Assembly: GCF_026314945.1 (NCBI RefSeq)
Contig: NZ_CP111121.1
Location: 2,790,001 to 2,854,000 of the forward strand
DNA: 64,000 nt
Source of the DNA: Chryseobacterium fluminis
GTDB taxonomy: Bacteria; Bacteroidota; Bacteroidia; Flavobacteriales; Weeksellaceae
Reading direction: 5' to 3'
The notes under the pieces were generated by a model, which was given only the letters and a program-made list of their open reading frames with translations, searched no databases and was not told the origin of the DNA. How positions within the stretch are numbered: position 1 is the stretch's first letter; each line of letters starts with the position of its first letter. The position numbers were made by a program, and so were the translations under genes. This document shows positions 36,989-44,615 of this stretch, piece by piece.

Positions 36989-37870
36989 ATGAAACAGAGA
37001 ACACCGGTTTGTATAAACATCTTAATAATAATTGGACTTCTGATAGTTTTTTATTATTTGTTTGTACAGAGCTACGAATTCTTGGCTTCACCTTATTTCT
37101 GGGGAACTGTATTTATTTCTGCTATTTTGGCGTATATCCACAGTGCTATCGGAGATTTGATCGAGAATAATAAATTCAAAAAACTATCTGCAGAAGAAAA
37201 AGCTGCTTATTTGGCGGAAAAGAAAATTCCTTATTTAAAGAGAATGTACGACAGTGCTTTCAAAAAGCAGTCTGCTTCTGAGGAAAAAGATATCCTTATC
37301 GACCACGGTTTTGACGGAATTATGGAGCTGGACAACCAATTACCAAAATGGTGGGTAGGTTTGTTCTATTTTGGGACCGCTTTTTGTATTGTTTATGTAG
37401 CAGCCTATTCTTTCACAGATTTCGCTCATCCTCTGAACGAATATGAGACAGAATATAAAGAGCAGATTGCAAGTATCGCAGCATATGAAGCTACCCAGCC
37501 TCCTATAACGATAGAAACAGCCAAATATTCAGCTGATAACATCGCGGAAGGTAAAGAGCTATTCAAGACCAACTGTGCATCTTGTCATAAGGAAGACGGT
37601 AGCGGTGGTATCGGACCAAACCTGACTGATAACTACTGGATCAACATGCCTGAGAAGACATTATTCAAAAATGTCTTCCATATGGACTGGAATGGATCTC
37701 CTACCAACCCTGCGATGAGAGCATTCGGGAAAAACGGAGAAGTTTCAGGTGCTGAGATTGAAAAAATTGCAGCTTATGTTTATCATATTAATCAGGAACA
37801 GCCTCCGGTGACACCCGCTCAGGGTGGAGCAGCCCCTCAGGGAACGGAAGCTCATTGGGAAAAGGAATAA
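36989..37870 (+). CDS. ccoP: cbb3 oxidase subunit III (CcoP), mono-haem
   Basis: 293 aa. Two N-terminal helices (~10-30 and ~35-55), a charged central part, a third helix (WWVGLFYFGTAFCIVYVAAYS near 125), and a C-terminal c-type cytochrome domain with a single motif Cys196-Ala-Ser-Cys199-His200 and GGIGPNLTDNYWI, with Met ligand in NPAMRAFG. Proteobacterial CcoP has two haems; here only one CxxCH is present. The Pro/Gln-rich tail ends in EAHWEKE. Transfers electrons from soluble or quinol-linked cytochrome to CcoO. A hairpin terminator follows. Confidence 0.93.
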   Translation: MKQRTPVCINILIIIGLLIVFYYLFVQSYEFLASPYFWGTVFISAILAYIHSAIGDLIENNKFKKLSAEEKAAYLAEKKIPYLKRMYDSAFKKQSASEEKDILIDHGFDGIMELDNQLPKWWVGLFYFGTAFCIVYVAAYSFTDFAHPLNEYETEYKEQIASIAAYEATQPPITIETAKYSADNIAEGKELFKTNCASCHKEDGSGGIGPNLTDNYWINMPEKTLFKNVFHMDWNGSPTNPAMRAFGKNGEVSGAEIEKIAAYVYHINQEQPPVTPAQGGAAPQGTEAHWEKE

Positions 37871-37896
37871 TTAAACAGAAAAATAGAAACATATGA

Positions 37897-37953
37897 AAAA
37901 ACATAATTTGTTATTTAATTAAAAAATAGTAACAAATTATGTTTTTCTTTTTT
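37897..37953 (+). terminator. Strong hairpin terminator between ccoP and ccoG
   Basis: AAAAACATAATTTGTTA (37897-37913) and TAACAAATTATGTTTTT (37930-37946) pair perfectly over 17 bp and are followed by CTTTTTTT. ccoG starts only 14-20 nt later, so downstream genes depend on read-through or on a promoter hidden in the hairpin region. Confidence 0.82.
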
Positions 37954-37966
37954 TAAATATTACAAA

Positions 37967-39421
37967 ATGTCAGATATAGAAGAAATAGAAGTACGCGGCG
38001 GACAGGGACAGGTTCTGGACCCTGAAACTTACAGGGATTCTATTGGGACAATGGAACAATCCGGGAAAAGGAAATGGGTATTCCCAAGAAAGCCCAAAGG
38101 CAAATTTACAAATTACAGAAACCTGGTAAGTTCTCTCTTATTAGTTATATATTTTACAGTCCCGTTTTTAAAAATTAACGGTAATCCCTTCTTTTTATTT
38201 AATGTTATTGACAGAGAGTTCTTTATCTTCGGACAGCCTTTCTATCCTCAGGACTTTTTCATTCTTACATTAGGTGCTATTGCCTCTCTAATTTTTATTA
38301 TCATTTTTACGATTGTATTCGGAAGAATTTTCTGCGGGTGGATATGCCCTCAGACAATTTTTTTAGAATTTATTTTCCGTAAAATTGAATATGCTATTGA
38401 AGGTGACCGGAATAAGCAGATGAAACTGGACAGACAGAAATGGAATAGTGAGAAGATCTGGAAGAGGAGTCTTAAATGGAGTATTTACGTTGTTATTTCA
38501 TTAATCATTACCCACTTTATGCTGATGTATATTGTCGGGTATAAGGAAATTTTCAGGATTATATCAGAAGGACCTTTTGCTCATCCTACGAATTTTATCG
38601 TGATGGTTCTCTTTACCGCAGCATTTTACTTTGTATTTGCCTGGTTCAGAGAGCAGGTCTGTACTCTGGTATGCCCTTATGGAAGACTACAGGGTGTGTT
38701 AATTGACAAAGATACCATTAATGTATTTTATGATTTTAACCGCGGTGAAAACAGAGCGAAATGGAGAAAAGGAGAAGACAGAAAAGCAGTCGGTAAAGGT
38801 GATTGTATAGACTGTCATCAATGCGTTGTGGTATGTCCAACCGGTATTGATATCCGTGATGGACAGCAGCTGGAATGTGTTAACTGTACTGCATGTATTG
38901 ATGCTTGTGATGAAGTAATGGTAAAAGTAGGACTTCCGAAAGGATTAATCAGGTATGCTTCGGAAAATGAAATTGAGCAGAAGACTCAGTTCAAATTTAC
39001 GGGGAGAATGAAAGGTTTCTCAGTTGTTCTGGCTCTATTGGTAGGATTTTTAGGATTTCTGCTTTACAACAGGGGTGAAATGGAAGCCAAGTTCATTAAG
39101 CCTGCAGGAAGTACATTTTTTGTAAGAGACGGGAAGATTACCAATACTTACAATTATACCTTCCTGAATAAAACAAACGATAAGAAAACAGTGACGATCA
39201 AAGTTATCGAGCCTGTTCACGGAGAAATTATCTACAGTGCTTCGAGTAAGATAACGATAGAAAGAGATAAGATTTCAAAAGGAACGATTAATATCAGCTT
39301 TCCGGAAAGTGAAATGAAGCTGTCTAAGCAAAACATCACCATCGGTGTTTATGATATGAATGGGAAGTTGGTAGACTCTTACCAAACCTACTTTGAGGGA
39401 CCGTTCAGATTACAATTTTAA
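37967..39421 (+). CDS. ccoG: Cytochrome oxidase accessory protein CcoG (RdxA/FixG)
   Basis: 484-aa membrane ferredoxin-like protein, implicated in Cu(II) reduction for cbb3 assembly. About five TM helices; first cysteine pair in FCGWICPQTIFLEF (~122-128) and CTLVCPYGR (~234); two [4Fe-4S] ferredoxin motifs CIDCHQCVVVCPTG and CVNCTACIDACDE (~280-325). The C-terminal periplasmic domain (~370-484) has an Ig-like FixG_C fold. Follows the cbb3 structural genes, as expected. Start codon lies immediately behind the hairpin at 37897-37953. Confidence 0.93.
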   Translation: MSDIEEIEVRGGQGQVLDPETYRDSIGTMEQSGKRKWVFPRKPKGKFTNYRNLVSSLLLVIYFTVPFLKINGNPFFLFNVIDREFFIFGQPFYPQDFFILTLGAIASLIFIIIFTIVFGRIFCGWICPQTIFLEFIFRKIEYAIEGDRNKQMKLDRQKWNSEKIWKRSLKWSIYVVISLIITHFMLMYIVGYKEIFRIISEGPFAHPTNFIVMVLFTAAFYFVFAWFREQVCTLVCPYGRLQGVLIDKDTINVFYDFNRGENRAKWRKGEDRKAVGKGDCIDCHQCVVVCPTGIDIRDGQQLECVNCTACIDACDEVMVKVGLPKGLIRYASENEIEQKTQFKFTGRMKGFSVVLALLVGFLGFLLYNRGEMEAKFIKPAGSTFFVRDGKITNTYNYTFLNKTNDKKTVTIKVIEPVHGEIIYSASSKITIERDKISKGTINISFPESEMKLSKQNITIGVYDMNGKLVDSYQTYFEGPFRLQF

Positions 39422-39426
39422 ATGAC

Positions 39427-39458
39427 AAACCCTCATGATTCATAAATGAGGGTTTTAA
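39427..39458 (+). terminator. Hairpin between ccoG and fixH
   Basis: AAACCCTCAT (39427-39436) and ATGAGGGTTT (39446-39455) form a 10-bp stem with a 9-nt loop, followed by TAAAAT (weak T-run). An in-frame ATG at 39446 lies in the right arm, and the true fixH start is more likely the ATG at 39476. Confidence 0.55.
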
Positions 39459-39475
39459 AATATCTTAAGAGAATA

Positions 39476-39928
39476 ATGAAAAATTTTAGTTGGGGACATG
39501 GTATTATAATTGCGCTTGGTGCGTTCATCATTTTTATACTGTCTATGTTATTTCTTTTTCCGAACGGACAGAAGAATTCTGAGATGGTAACTGATAATTA
39601 CTATGAGGAAGAATTAAAATATCAGGATGTTATTGATGCCAAAAAAAGAGCAGACGAATTACAGGAAAAACCTACTTACACTCAGGATGCCAATGGAATT
39701 AAAATATCTTTTCCGAAAGGCTACGATAATTCCAATACTACGGTAAAATTTGTTTTAAACAGAACTGATGATCAGAATCTTGATGTAAAGAGATCTGAGC
39801 AGCTTGATGCAAACCAGTCATTCTTAATTCCTTCCAAAGTATTAAAAATGGGAAATTACACTTTAAGACTGATGTGGACGAAAGATAAACAGGAGTATAG
39901 AATGGACTATGATGTGATATGGAAATAG
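39476..39928 (+). CDS. fixH: FixH family protein
   Basis: About 150 aa from the ATG at 39476: MKNFSWGHGIIIALGAFIIF begins a single TM helix (~8-28), followed by MVTDNYYEEELKYQDVID, the conserved NYYEEELxYQ motif of FixH, and a small beta-rich periplasmic domain. An in-frame ATG at 39446 would add ten residues but falls in the arm of a hairpin, so it is not chosen. FixH/CcoH is needed for cbb3 assembly. Its end overlaps the safE gene by 10 nt. Confidence 0.88.
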   Translation: MKNFSWGHGIIIALGAFIIFILSMLFLFPNGQKNSEMVTDNYYEEELKYQDVIDAKKRADELQEKPTYTQDANGIKISFPKGYDNSNTTVKFVLNRTDDQNLDVKRSEQLDANQSFLIPSKVLKMGNYTLRLMWTKDKQEYRMDYDVIWK

Positions 39929-40686
39929 CACTTATTTTATCGGCAATAGGATTAGGTTTTGCATCCGGTTTCCATTGTATCGGAATGTGCGGACCTATTG
40001 CACTGTCGATGGGATTAACAAAAAAACAGGCGACTAATTTTTATCTTCAGAATCTCACCTACCAGTTCGGAAGAATATGTACTTATTCTTTACTAGGTGC
40101 CATCTTAGGAATTATAGGCGAGGGCTTTGAAATGGCAGGTTTTCAACGATATCTTACGATTGCAGTAGGAATCATGTTAATTATCATGGCTGTTTTTTCA
40201 TTTGGAGGAAAAGATTTTGCTTCAAAGATTCCTTTCTTTTCAAAGTTTTTATTTAAAGTAAAATCAAACTTGGGGAGGCTGCTTCAAAAGGCAGATTACC
40301 GTTCAAGATTTACAACCGGCCTTCTTAACGGATTTCTACCTTGCGGGATGGTTTATATGGCTTTAACAGCCAGTCTGGCAAGCGGAGGGATATGGCAGGG
40401 GGCACTGTATATGGGTCTTTTCGGATTGGGAACACTTCCATTTATGTTTGCAGTAGTCTTAGTCGGAAACCTCATGAACCAAACCTTCAGGATAAAAGTC
40501 CTGAAAGCGATTCCGGTCGTTATGATCATTCTGGGAGGACTGTTTATCGTCCGCGGAATGGAACTGGGCATTCCGTATATTTCGCCAAGAGCAGAAGCGA
40601 TGACAATTTCAAAAGATCATAAAGGAGATTGTCACTTGCCCGGAGATCACAGTACGCATAAACATTTAAATACCAATTGTCACTAA
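39919..40686 (+). CDS. Sulfite exporter TauE/SafE family protein (UreH-like; cbb3 cluster)
   Basis: 255 aa with about six TM helices in two halves. Family motif SGFHCIGMCGPIALSMG at ~16-30 and the paired NGFLPCGMVYMAL near 138; C-terminal His/Cys-rich tail (DHKGDCHLPGDHSTHKHL) that could bind metal. This UreH-type subgroup commonly follows fixH in cbb3 clusters and is thought to help copper supply (CcoA-like role), though it is named after sulfite exporters. The start overlaps fixH by 10 nt. Confidence 0.85.
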   Translation: MEIALILSAIGLGFASGFHCIGMCGPIALSMGLTKKQATNFYLQNLTYQFGRICTYSLLGAILGIIGEGFEMAGFQRYLTIAVGIMLIIMAVFSFGGKDFASKIPFFSKFLFKVKSNLGRLLQKADYRSRFTTGLLNGFLPCGMVYMALTASLASGGIWQGALYMGLFGLGTLPFMFAVVLVGNLMNQTFRIKVLKAIPVVMIILGGLFIVRGMELGIPYISPRAEAMTISKDHKGDCHLPGDHSTHKHLNTNCH

Positions 40687-40700
40687 AACAAAACTACACC

Positions 40701-41464
40701 ATGAACAAAACACTCAATTTATTTATTTTCGCTGTACTTGGAATTCTGACCTTACAGTCCTGCAATGTTAATTCTGAGATCGTCTACTACAAAGATGCTG
40801 CCTCTACTACCGTAATGGATATAGATGTCAGAGAATTTATGAAAGAAATGAAGGCCATGACTCCCGATTCTTTAAAAGACAAAAAAGAATTCGGAGATAT
40901 GGATAAACTCCCTACAGTGTGGACCAGCCTTTATGATATCGATAAGAAAGAAGGTAAACTGAAGACTACCAATCAGGATTCCATCAGGATCATGAAAAAA
41001 ATTTCATGAAGTCCAATAAGAACGGAAAAGAAATTGCCGGATTTTCATTGAAAATGGACCATTTTACAGCACAGGATTATACTGCGCTCAATAGCTTTAC
41101 AAAACAGGAAAAACTGCCTATTGATCAGAATGTATATAATAACTGGAATGGTAAGACATTAACGATCGATACCGAAAATTTTAACCTTAAAAACCTTCAG
41201 GAAGCTTTAGCCTCCAAAAATCCGGAACTTGGAACTGACGAATCCATGGGAAAAATGGAAGGCATGATCATGATGTTTTTTAAGAATATCGGGACGACTT
41301 TAAAGTTTGAAAATAAAATCAAATCCATCACCGGAAAACATGACTGGTTTAAGCAAATCGATGATCATTCTGTGAGAATACAGTATGATCTAAAGGCCAT
41401 GTTTGATAAAGAGGGAGCCAAGCCTAAAAATGCAGATAAAAAGATAATTATTATTACAGAATAA
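40701..41464 (+). pseudogene. Frameshifted lipoprotein gene (two fragments)
   Basis: First fragment (ATG 40701, stop 41009): signal MNKTLNLFIFAVLGILTLQSC with a lipobox LQSC, then NVNSEIVYYKDAAST; it runs ...SIRIMKKIS stop. Second fragment (41006-41464): MKSNKNGKEIAGFSLKMDHF... to KKIIIITE, no signal peptide. They overlap by 4 nt in the -1 frame. The junction is a run of seven A then TTTC (40994-41004); one extra base would give ...MKKI-F-MKSNKNG and a continuous ~254-aa lipoprotein. Similar composition across the break supports a single original gene. Programmed or transcriptional slippage on the A7 run is an alternative to true inactivation, as is an assembly error. Function unknown; transcribed after safE. 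Confidence 0.7.
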
Positions 41465-41467
41465 AAG

Positions 41468-41495
41468 AAACCACCGAAATTCCGGTGGTTTTTTA
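41468..41495 (+). terminator. Bidirectional terminator between lipoprotein gene and serS
   Basis: AAACCACCG and CGGTGGTTT form a 9-bp stem with loop AAATTC and are followed by a T-run on the plus strand; on the minus strand TTTCTTTT follows. It separates convergent genes. Confidence 0.85.
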
Positions 41496-41515
41496 TCAAT
41501 CTTGATTATTTCATT

Positions 41516-42784
41516 TTAATTAATCACATCAAATCTGGCATACTCAGCAATTTTCTTCGGCAGTTTAATTCCTTCTGCGGTCTGATTATTTTCCAGTAAG
41601 GCAGCCATAATTCTCGGTAAAGCCATTGCAGATCCATTCAAAGTGTGAACCAGCTGAGACTTTCCGTCTGCTTTAAATCTGCACTTCAGGCGGTTCGCCT
41701 GGAAGGTCTCGAAGTTTGATACAGAGCTTACTTCCAGCCACATTTCCTGAGCAGCACTCCATACTTCAAAATCATACGTCATTGCTGATGCAAAGCCTGT
41801 ATCGCCACCACAGAGTCTAAGAACTCTGTAAGGAAGTTCAAGATCGGTCAGAATTTCTTTAATATGCTCCACCATTTCTTCCAGAACAGCATAAGAATTT
41901 TCAGGCTTTTCAATTCTTACAATTTCAACTTTCTCAAACTGATGAAGACGGTTTAAGCCTCTTACATGCGCACCGTAGCTTCCTGCTTCTCTTCTGTAGC
42001 ACTGAGAAAATGCCGTATTTTTAATCGGAAGATCTTTTTCATCCAGCAGCACATCACGGTATAAGTTCGTTACCGGAACCTCTGCAGTCGGGATCAAATA
42101 TAGATCATCCGCCTGAATATAATACATCTGACCTTCCTTATCAGGCAACTGACCGGTACCGTATCCTGAAGCTTCGTTCACCACGTGAGGCGGATTGACT
42201 TCCATATATCCTTTCTCGACATTTTTATCGAGAAAATACTGAACCAAAGCTCTCTGTAATCTCGCTCCTTTTCCTAAATAAACGGGAAAACCTGCGCCTG
42301 CAATTTTTACTCCTAATTCGAAATCGATCAGGTTGTATTTCTTAGCAAGCTCCCAGTGAGGAATTGCCCCTTCTCCCAGTCCTTCTACATCATGGGACTG
42401 ATAAATAATTTCGTTGTCATCTGCGGAAGCACCACTTTTTACCAGCGTATTCGGAATATTGGGAAGCTGATACAAAATATCCAGTAAAGCTTTTTCTTTA
42501 ACATCTAACTGAGATTTCAATTCTGAAGTCGATTCTTTGTACTGTGCTGTTTTAGATTTTGCAGATTCTGCTTCTTCCCTCTTCCCTTCTTTCATTAAGA
42601 TCCCTATTTCTTTGGAGATTTTATTGATTTCAGAAAGTTGGGAATCCAATTCAAATTGAATTTTTTTTCTTTCGTCGTCAGTAGCAATCGCCTCGTCTAC
42701 CAACTCAAGATTCTTGAATTGTCTTTTTTGAAGACCTTCTAAAACGCGTTCTTTATTGTCGCGCAAAAAATTGACTTGTAACAT
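41516..42784 (-). CDS. serS: Seryl-tRNA synthetase
   Basis: 422-aa class II aminoacyl-tRNA synthetase charging tRNA-Ser. N-terminal coiled-coil arm (~1-110, LVDEAIATDDERKKIQFELD... heptads), then class II catalytic core with motif 2 (CYRREAGSYGAHVRGLNRLHQF split as CYRREAGSYG and RGLNRLHQFEKVE) and motif 3 (TLNGSAMALPRIMAALLENNQ near 375). Serine-specific TAEVPVTN is at ~225. Normal length. Monocistronic, with its 5' end 63 nt from a small lipoprotein gene on the same strand. Confidence 0.97.
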   Translation of the reverse strand: MLQVNFLRDNKERVLEGLQKRQFKNLELVDEAIATDDERKKIQFELDSQLSEINKISKEIGILMKEGKREEAESAKSKTAQYKESTSELKSQLDVKEKALLDILYQLPNIPNTLVKSGASADDNEIIYQSHDVEGLGEGAIPHWELAKKYNLIDFELGVKIAGAGFPVYLGKGARLQRALVQYFLDKNVEKGYMEVNPPHVVNEASGYGTGQLPDKEGQMYYIQADDLYLIPTAEVPVTNLYRDVLLDEKDLPIKNTAFSQCYRREAGSYGAHVRGLNRLHQFEKVEIVRIEKPENSYAVLEEMVEHIKEILTDLELPYRVLRLCGGDTGFASAMTYDFEVWSAAQEMWLEVSSVSNFETFQANRLKCRFKADGKSQLVHTLNGSAMALPRIMAALLENNQTAEGIKLPKKIAEYARFDVIN

Positions 42785-42847
42785 TTTATTTAGATGTTAG
42801 TTATTAGAAAGTTAGCATAAATTGCTAACCGTTTGCAAATTTAAAAA

Positions 42848-43345
42848 TTATTTTACGATCGTCACTACATTTGATCCTCCCGGCTCTTTTGTAAACTGAA
42901 GCTGTTTATTGTAGTACACTTTCGAAACTTCGAAAACCGAGGATGTCCAGCGGTATTCGATATCAAGAGTATCATTAATGGTATCCGTAACACTGTTTAC
43001 CGTTCTTCGTAGAGCCAGTGCCATTCTGGACCGGTATGTTCTCGTATCACTCAGTGAATCATCTGTAATTCTTTTGGCTCCGGCAATGTATTCCATATAA
43101 TACAGGGAATCGGAAGATAATTTAAGTGGAATGCTCACCGGCGCGTTGTCGGTAGTACCAAACACATCATTCACCGTATAAGAAATATAAGAACCGGATT
43201 TGTTAGGATTAAGAAGATCCTGTCCCGAACTGCTTTTCATATAAATGGTAAGGATCTGATCTATTTTCTGCAAATCATCATCGTCATTTCTACAGCTTAG
43301 AAATGCGAAAAAAACAACCAGAATTCCGAAAACAATATTTTTCAT
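42848..43345 (-). CDS. Small lipoprotein, gliding/FKBP-like N-terminal type, unknown function
   Basis: About 165 aa: signal MKNIVFGILVVFFAFLSC with lipobox FLSC (Cys18) followed by RNDDDDL. The ATG at 43345 is chosen over an in-frame TTG at 43354. The mature part contains DQILTIYMKSSSGQDLLNPN and ends KEPGGSNVVTIVK; repeated Thr/Asp/Ser with no catalytic motif. I recognise no characterised family. It lies 10-20 nt downstream of the flippase gene and may be the last gene of the glycan operon, or an independent envelope protein. Confidence 0.75.
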   Translation of the reverse strand: MKNIVFGILVVFFAFLSCRNDDDDLQKIDQILTIYMKSSSGQDLLNPNKSGSYISYTVNDVFGTTDNAPVSIPLKLSSDSLYYMEYIAGAKRITDDSLSDTRTYRSRMALALRRTVNSVTDTINDTLDIEYRWTSSVFEVSKVYYNKQLQFTKEPGGSNVVTIVK

Positions 43346-43364
43346 TTCCAACAAAGATAGAAAC

Positions 43365-44612
43365 TTATTTTAATTCTTTCAGATATTTATAAAAGAAGAA
43401 CGCCAAAAGAAGCCCTGAAACCAGTAAGGTAACAGAAACGCTGATCGTCATGCCCATTAAATGGTATTTCGGAACCAATATAAAAGCAAGACTTACCAAA
43501 AGCAACAGAGAAAATAAGGAAGTCTTTGTATTGATTGCCATTTTACCAACGGCTGACATAAGGTTTCCATACAGATTCCTAAATAGGATATTCAGCAGAA
43601 AAGTTGCCATAAAAATGATGAACAATCCTGAGTTATCTGCATACTTTTCATTAAAAAATATTTTTAAAATCTCTTTACTGAAATAACTGCAGACTGTAAA
43701 AACACCCAGACAAACCGGGATGAAAAATTTATAATATCCTGAAATATAACTTTTAAGAAATATCTTATTGGTATAGTTTTTAGCCAGTACCGGAAAATCG
43801 CTCTGCATAAAGGCCAAAGCAAGAAAGGTAACATTGGAAGGAATCAGAATGGCGACACGATAATCTGCAACATAATTTTCATTCAGCAGAAATCCTAATA
43901 ACAGAATATCTGCCGAGAAAAGGGCGTCGGAAAGTACGGTTGTCCCGGATGTATGAAGGGCATATTTCCAAATTTCTTTTGAGCTGAAAACAGACGGTAT
44001 TTCTTTTACGGATACATCTGTCTTCTGATACCATAATAAAGATAAAAACGGCATCATCGCAATGGCAAAAAGATATCCTTTTAACTGAAAAAAGAAGGTA
44101 AATACCAATGTGATCAATAGTCCTGCAATATTGACTGTATTATTTAATTTTGCAAACTCCCGGTTTTTACTGTTAATTCTCAACTCAGTCTGCACATAAT
44201 TAAAAAAATAAAATCCAACGAAACGCAGTCCGAAAAACAGAAAAATCCAGAACAGGTCTTCGTACTTATTGACATAAAACAGGCTGCTGAGCAAAAAAAC
44301 CGCTGTCAGCATAAGCTGATAGATAAAGCCCTTCCGTAAAAGATAGGCTGATAGTTTGGATTTTATGTCTGGGTTTTCAGTGATTGAACCATAGCGTAAC
44401 AGACTCTGATAGCTTCCCAGGCCTGTACACGATGCAAACAACGCAAAAACAGCTGCTACAATACTCATCTTTCCAAAATCCTCAACAGGTAACAGTTTGA
44501 TGATGAATAAAGAAGAAAGAAAAGCGCAGATTTTTCCAATCAGCAGAGAAACAAGAACATACTGTCCCTGATTTTTAAGAAAATTCTGTAAAAAAACCCG
44601 TAGACTTTTCAT
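43365..44612 (-). CDS. Oligosaccharide flippase family protein (Wzx-like)
   Basis: 415-aa polytopic protein with about 12 TM helices. N-terminal FLKNQGQYVLVSLLIGKICAFLSS and LLPVEDFGKMSIVAAVFALFAS match the MATE/MOP polysaccharide flippase superfamily (PF01943/PF13440). Expected role: moving lipid-linked oligosaccharide across the inner membrane. It follows the asparagine-synthase-like gene by 3 nt, and the glycosyltransferase and FkbM genes lie upstream on the same strand. A polymerase (Wzy) is not visible here, so the cluster is partial or uses another mechanism. Confidence 0.85.
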   Translation of the reverse strand: MKSLRVFLQNFLKNQGQYVLVSLLIGKICAFLSSLFIIKLLPVEDFGKMSIVAAVFALFASCTGLGSYQSLLRYGSITENPDIKSKLSAYLLRKGFIYQLMLTAVFLLSSLFYVNKYEDLFWIFLFFGLRFVGFYFFNYVQTELRINSKNREFAKLNNTVNIAGLLITLVFTFFFQLKGYLFAIAMMPFLSLLWYQKTDVSVKEIPSVFSSKEIWKYALHTSGTTVLSDALFSADILLLGFLLNENYVADYRVAILIPSNVTFLALAFMQSDFPVLAKNYTNKIFLKSYISGYYKFFIPVCLGVFTVCSYFSKEILKIFFNEKYADNSGLFIIFMATFLLNILFRNLYGNLMSAVGKMAINTKTSLFSLLLLVSLAFILVPKYHLMGMTISVSVTLLVSGLLLAFFFYKYLKELK

Positions 44613-44615
44613 TCA

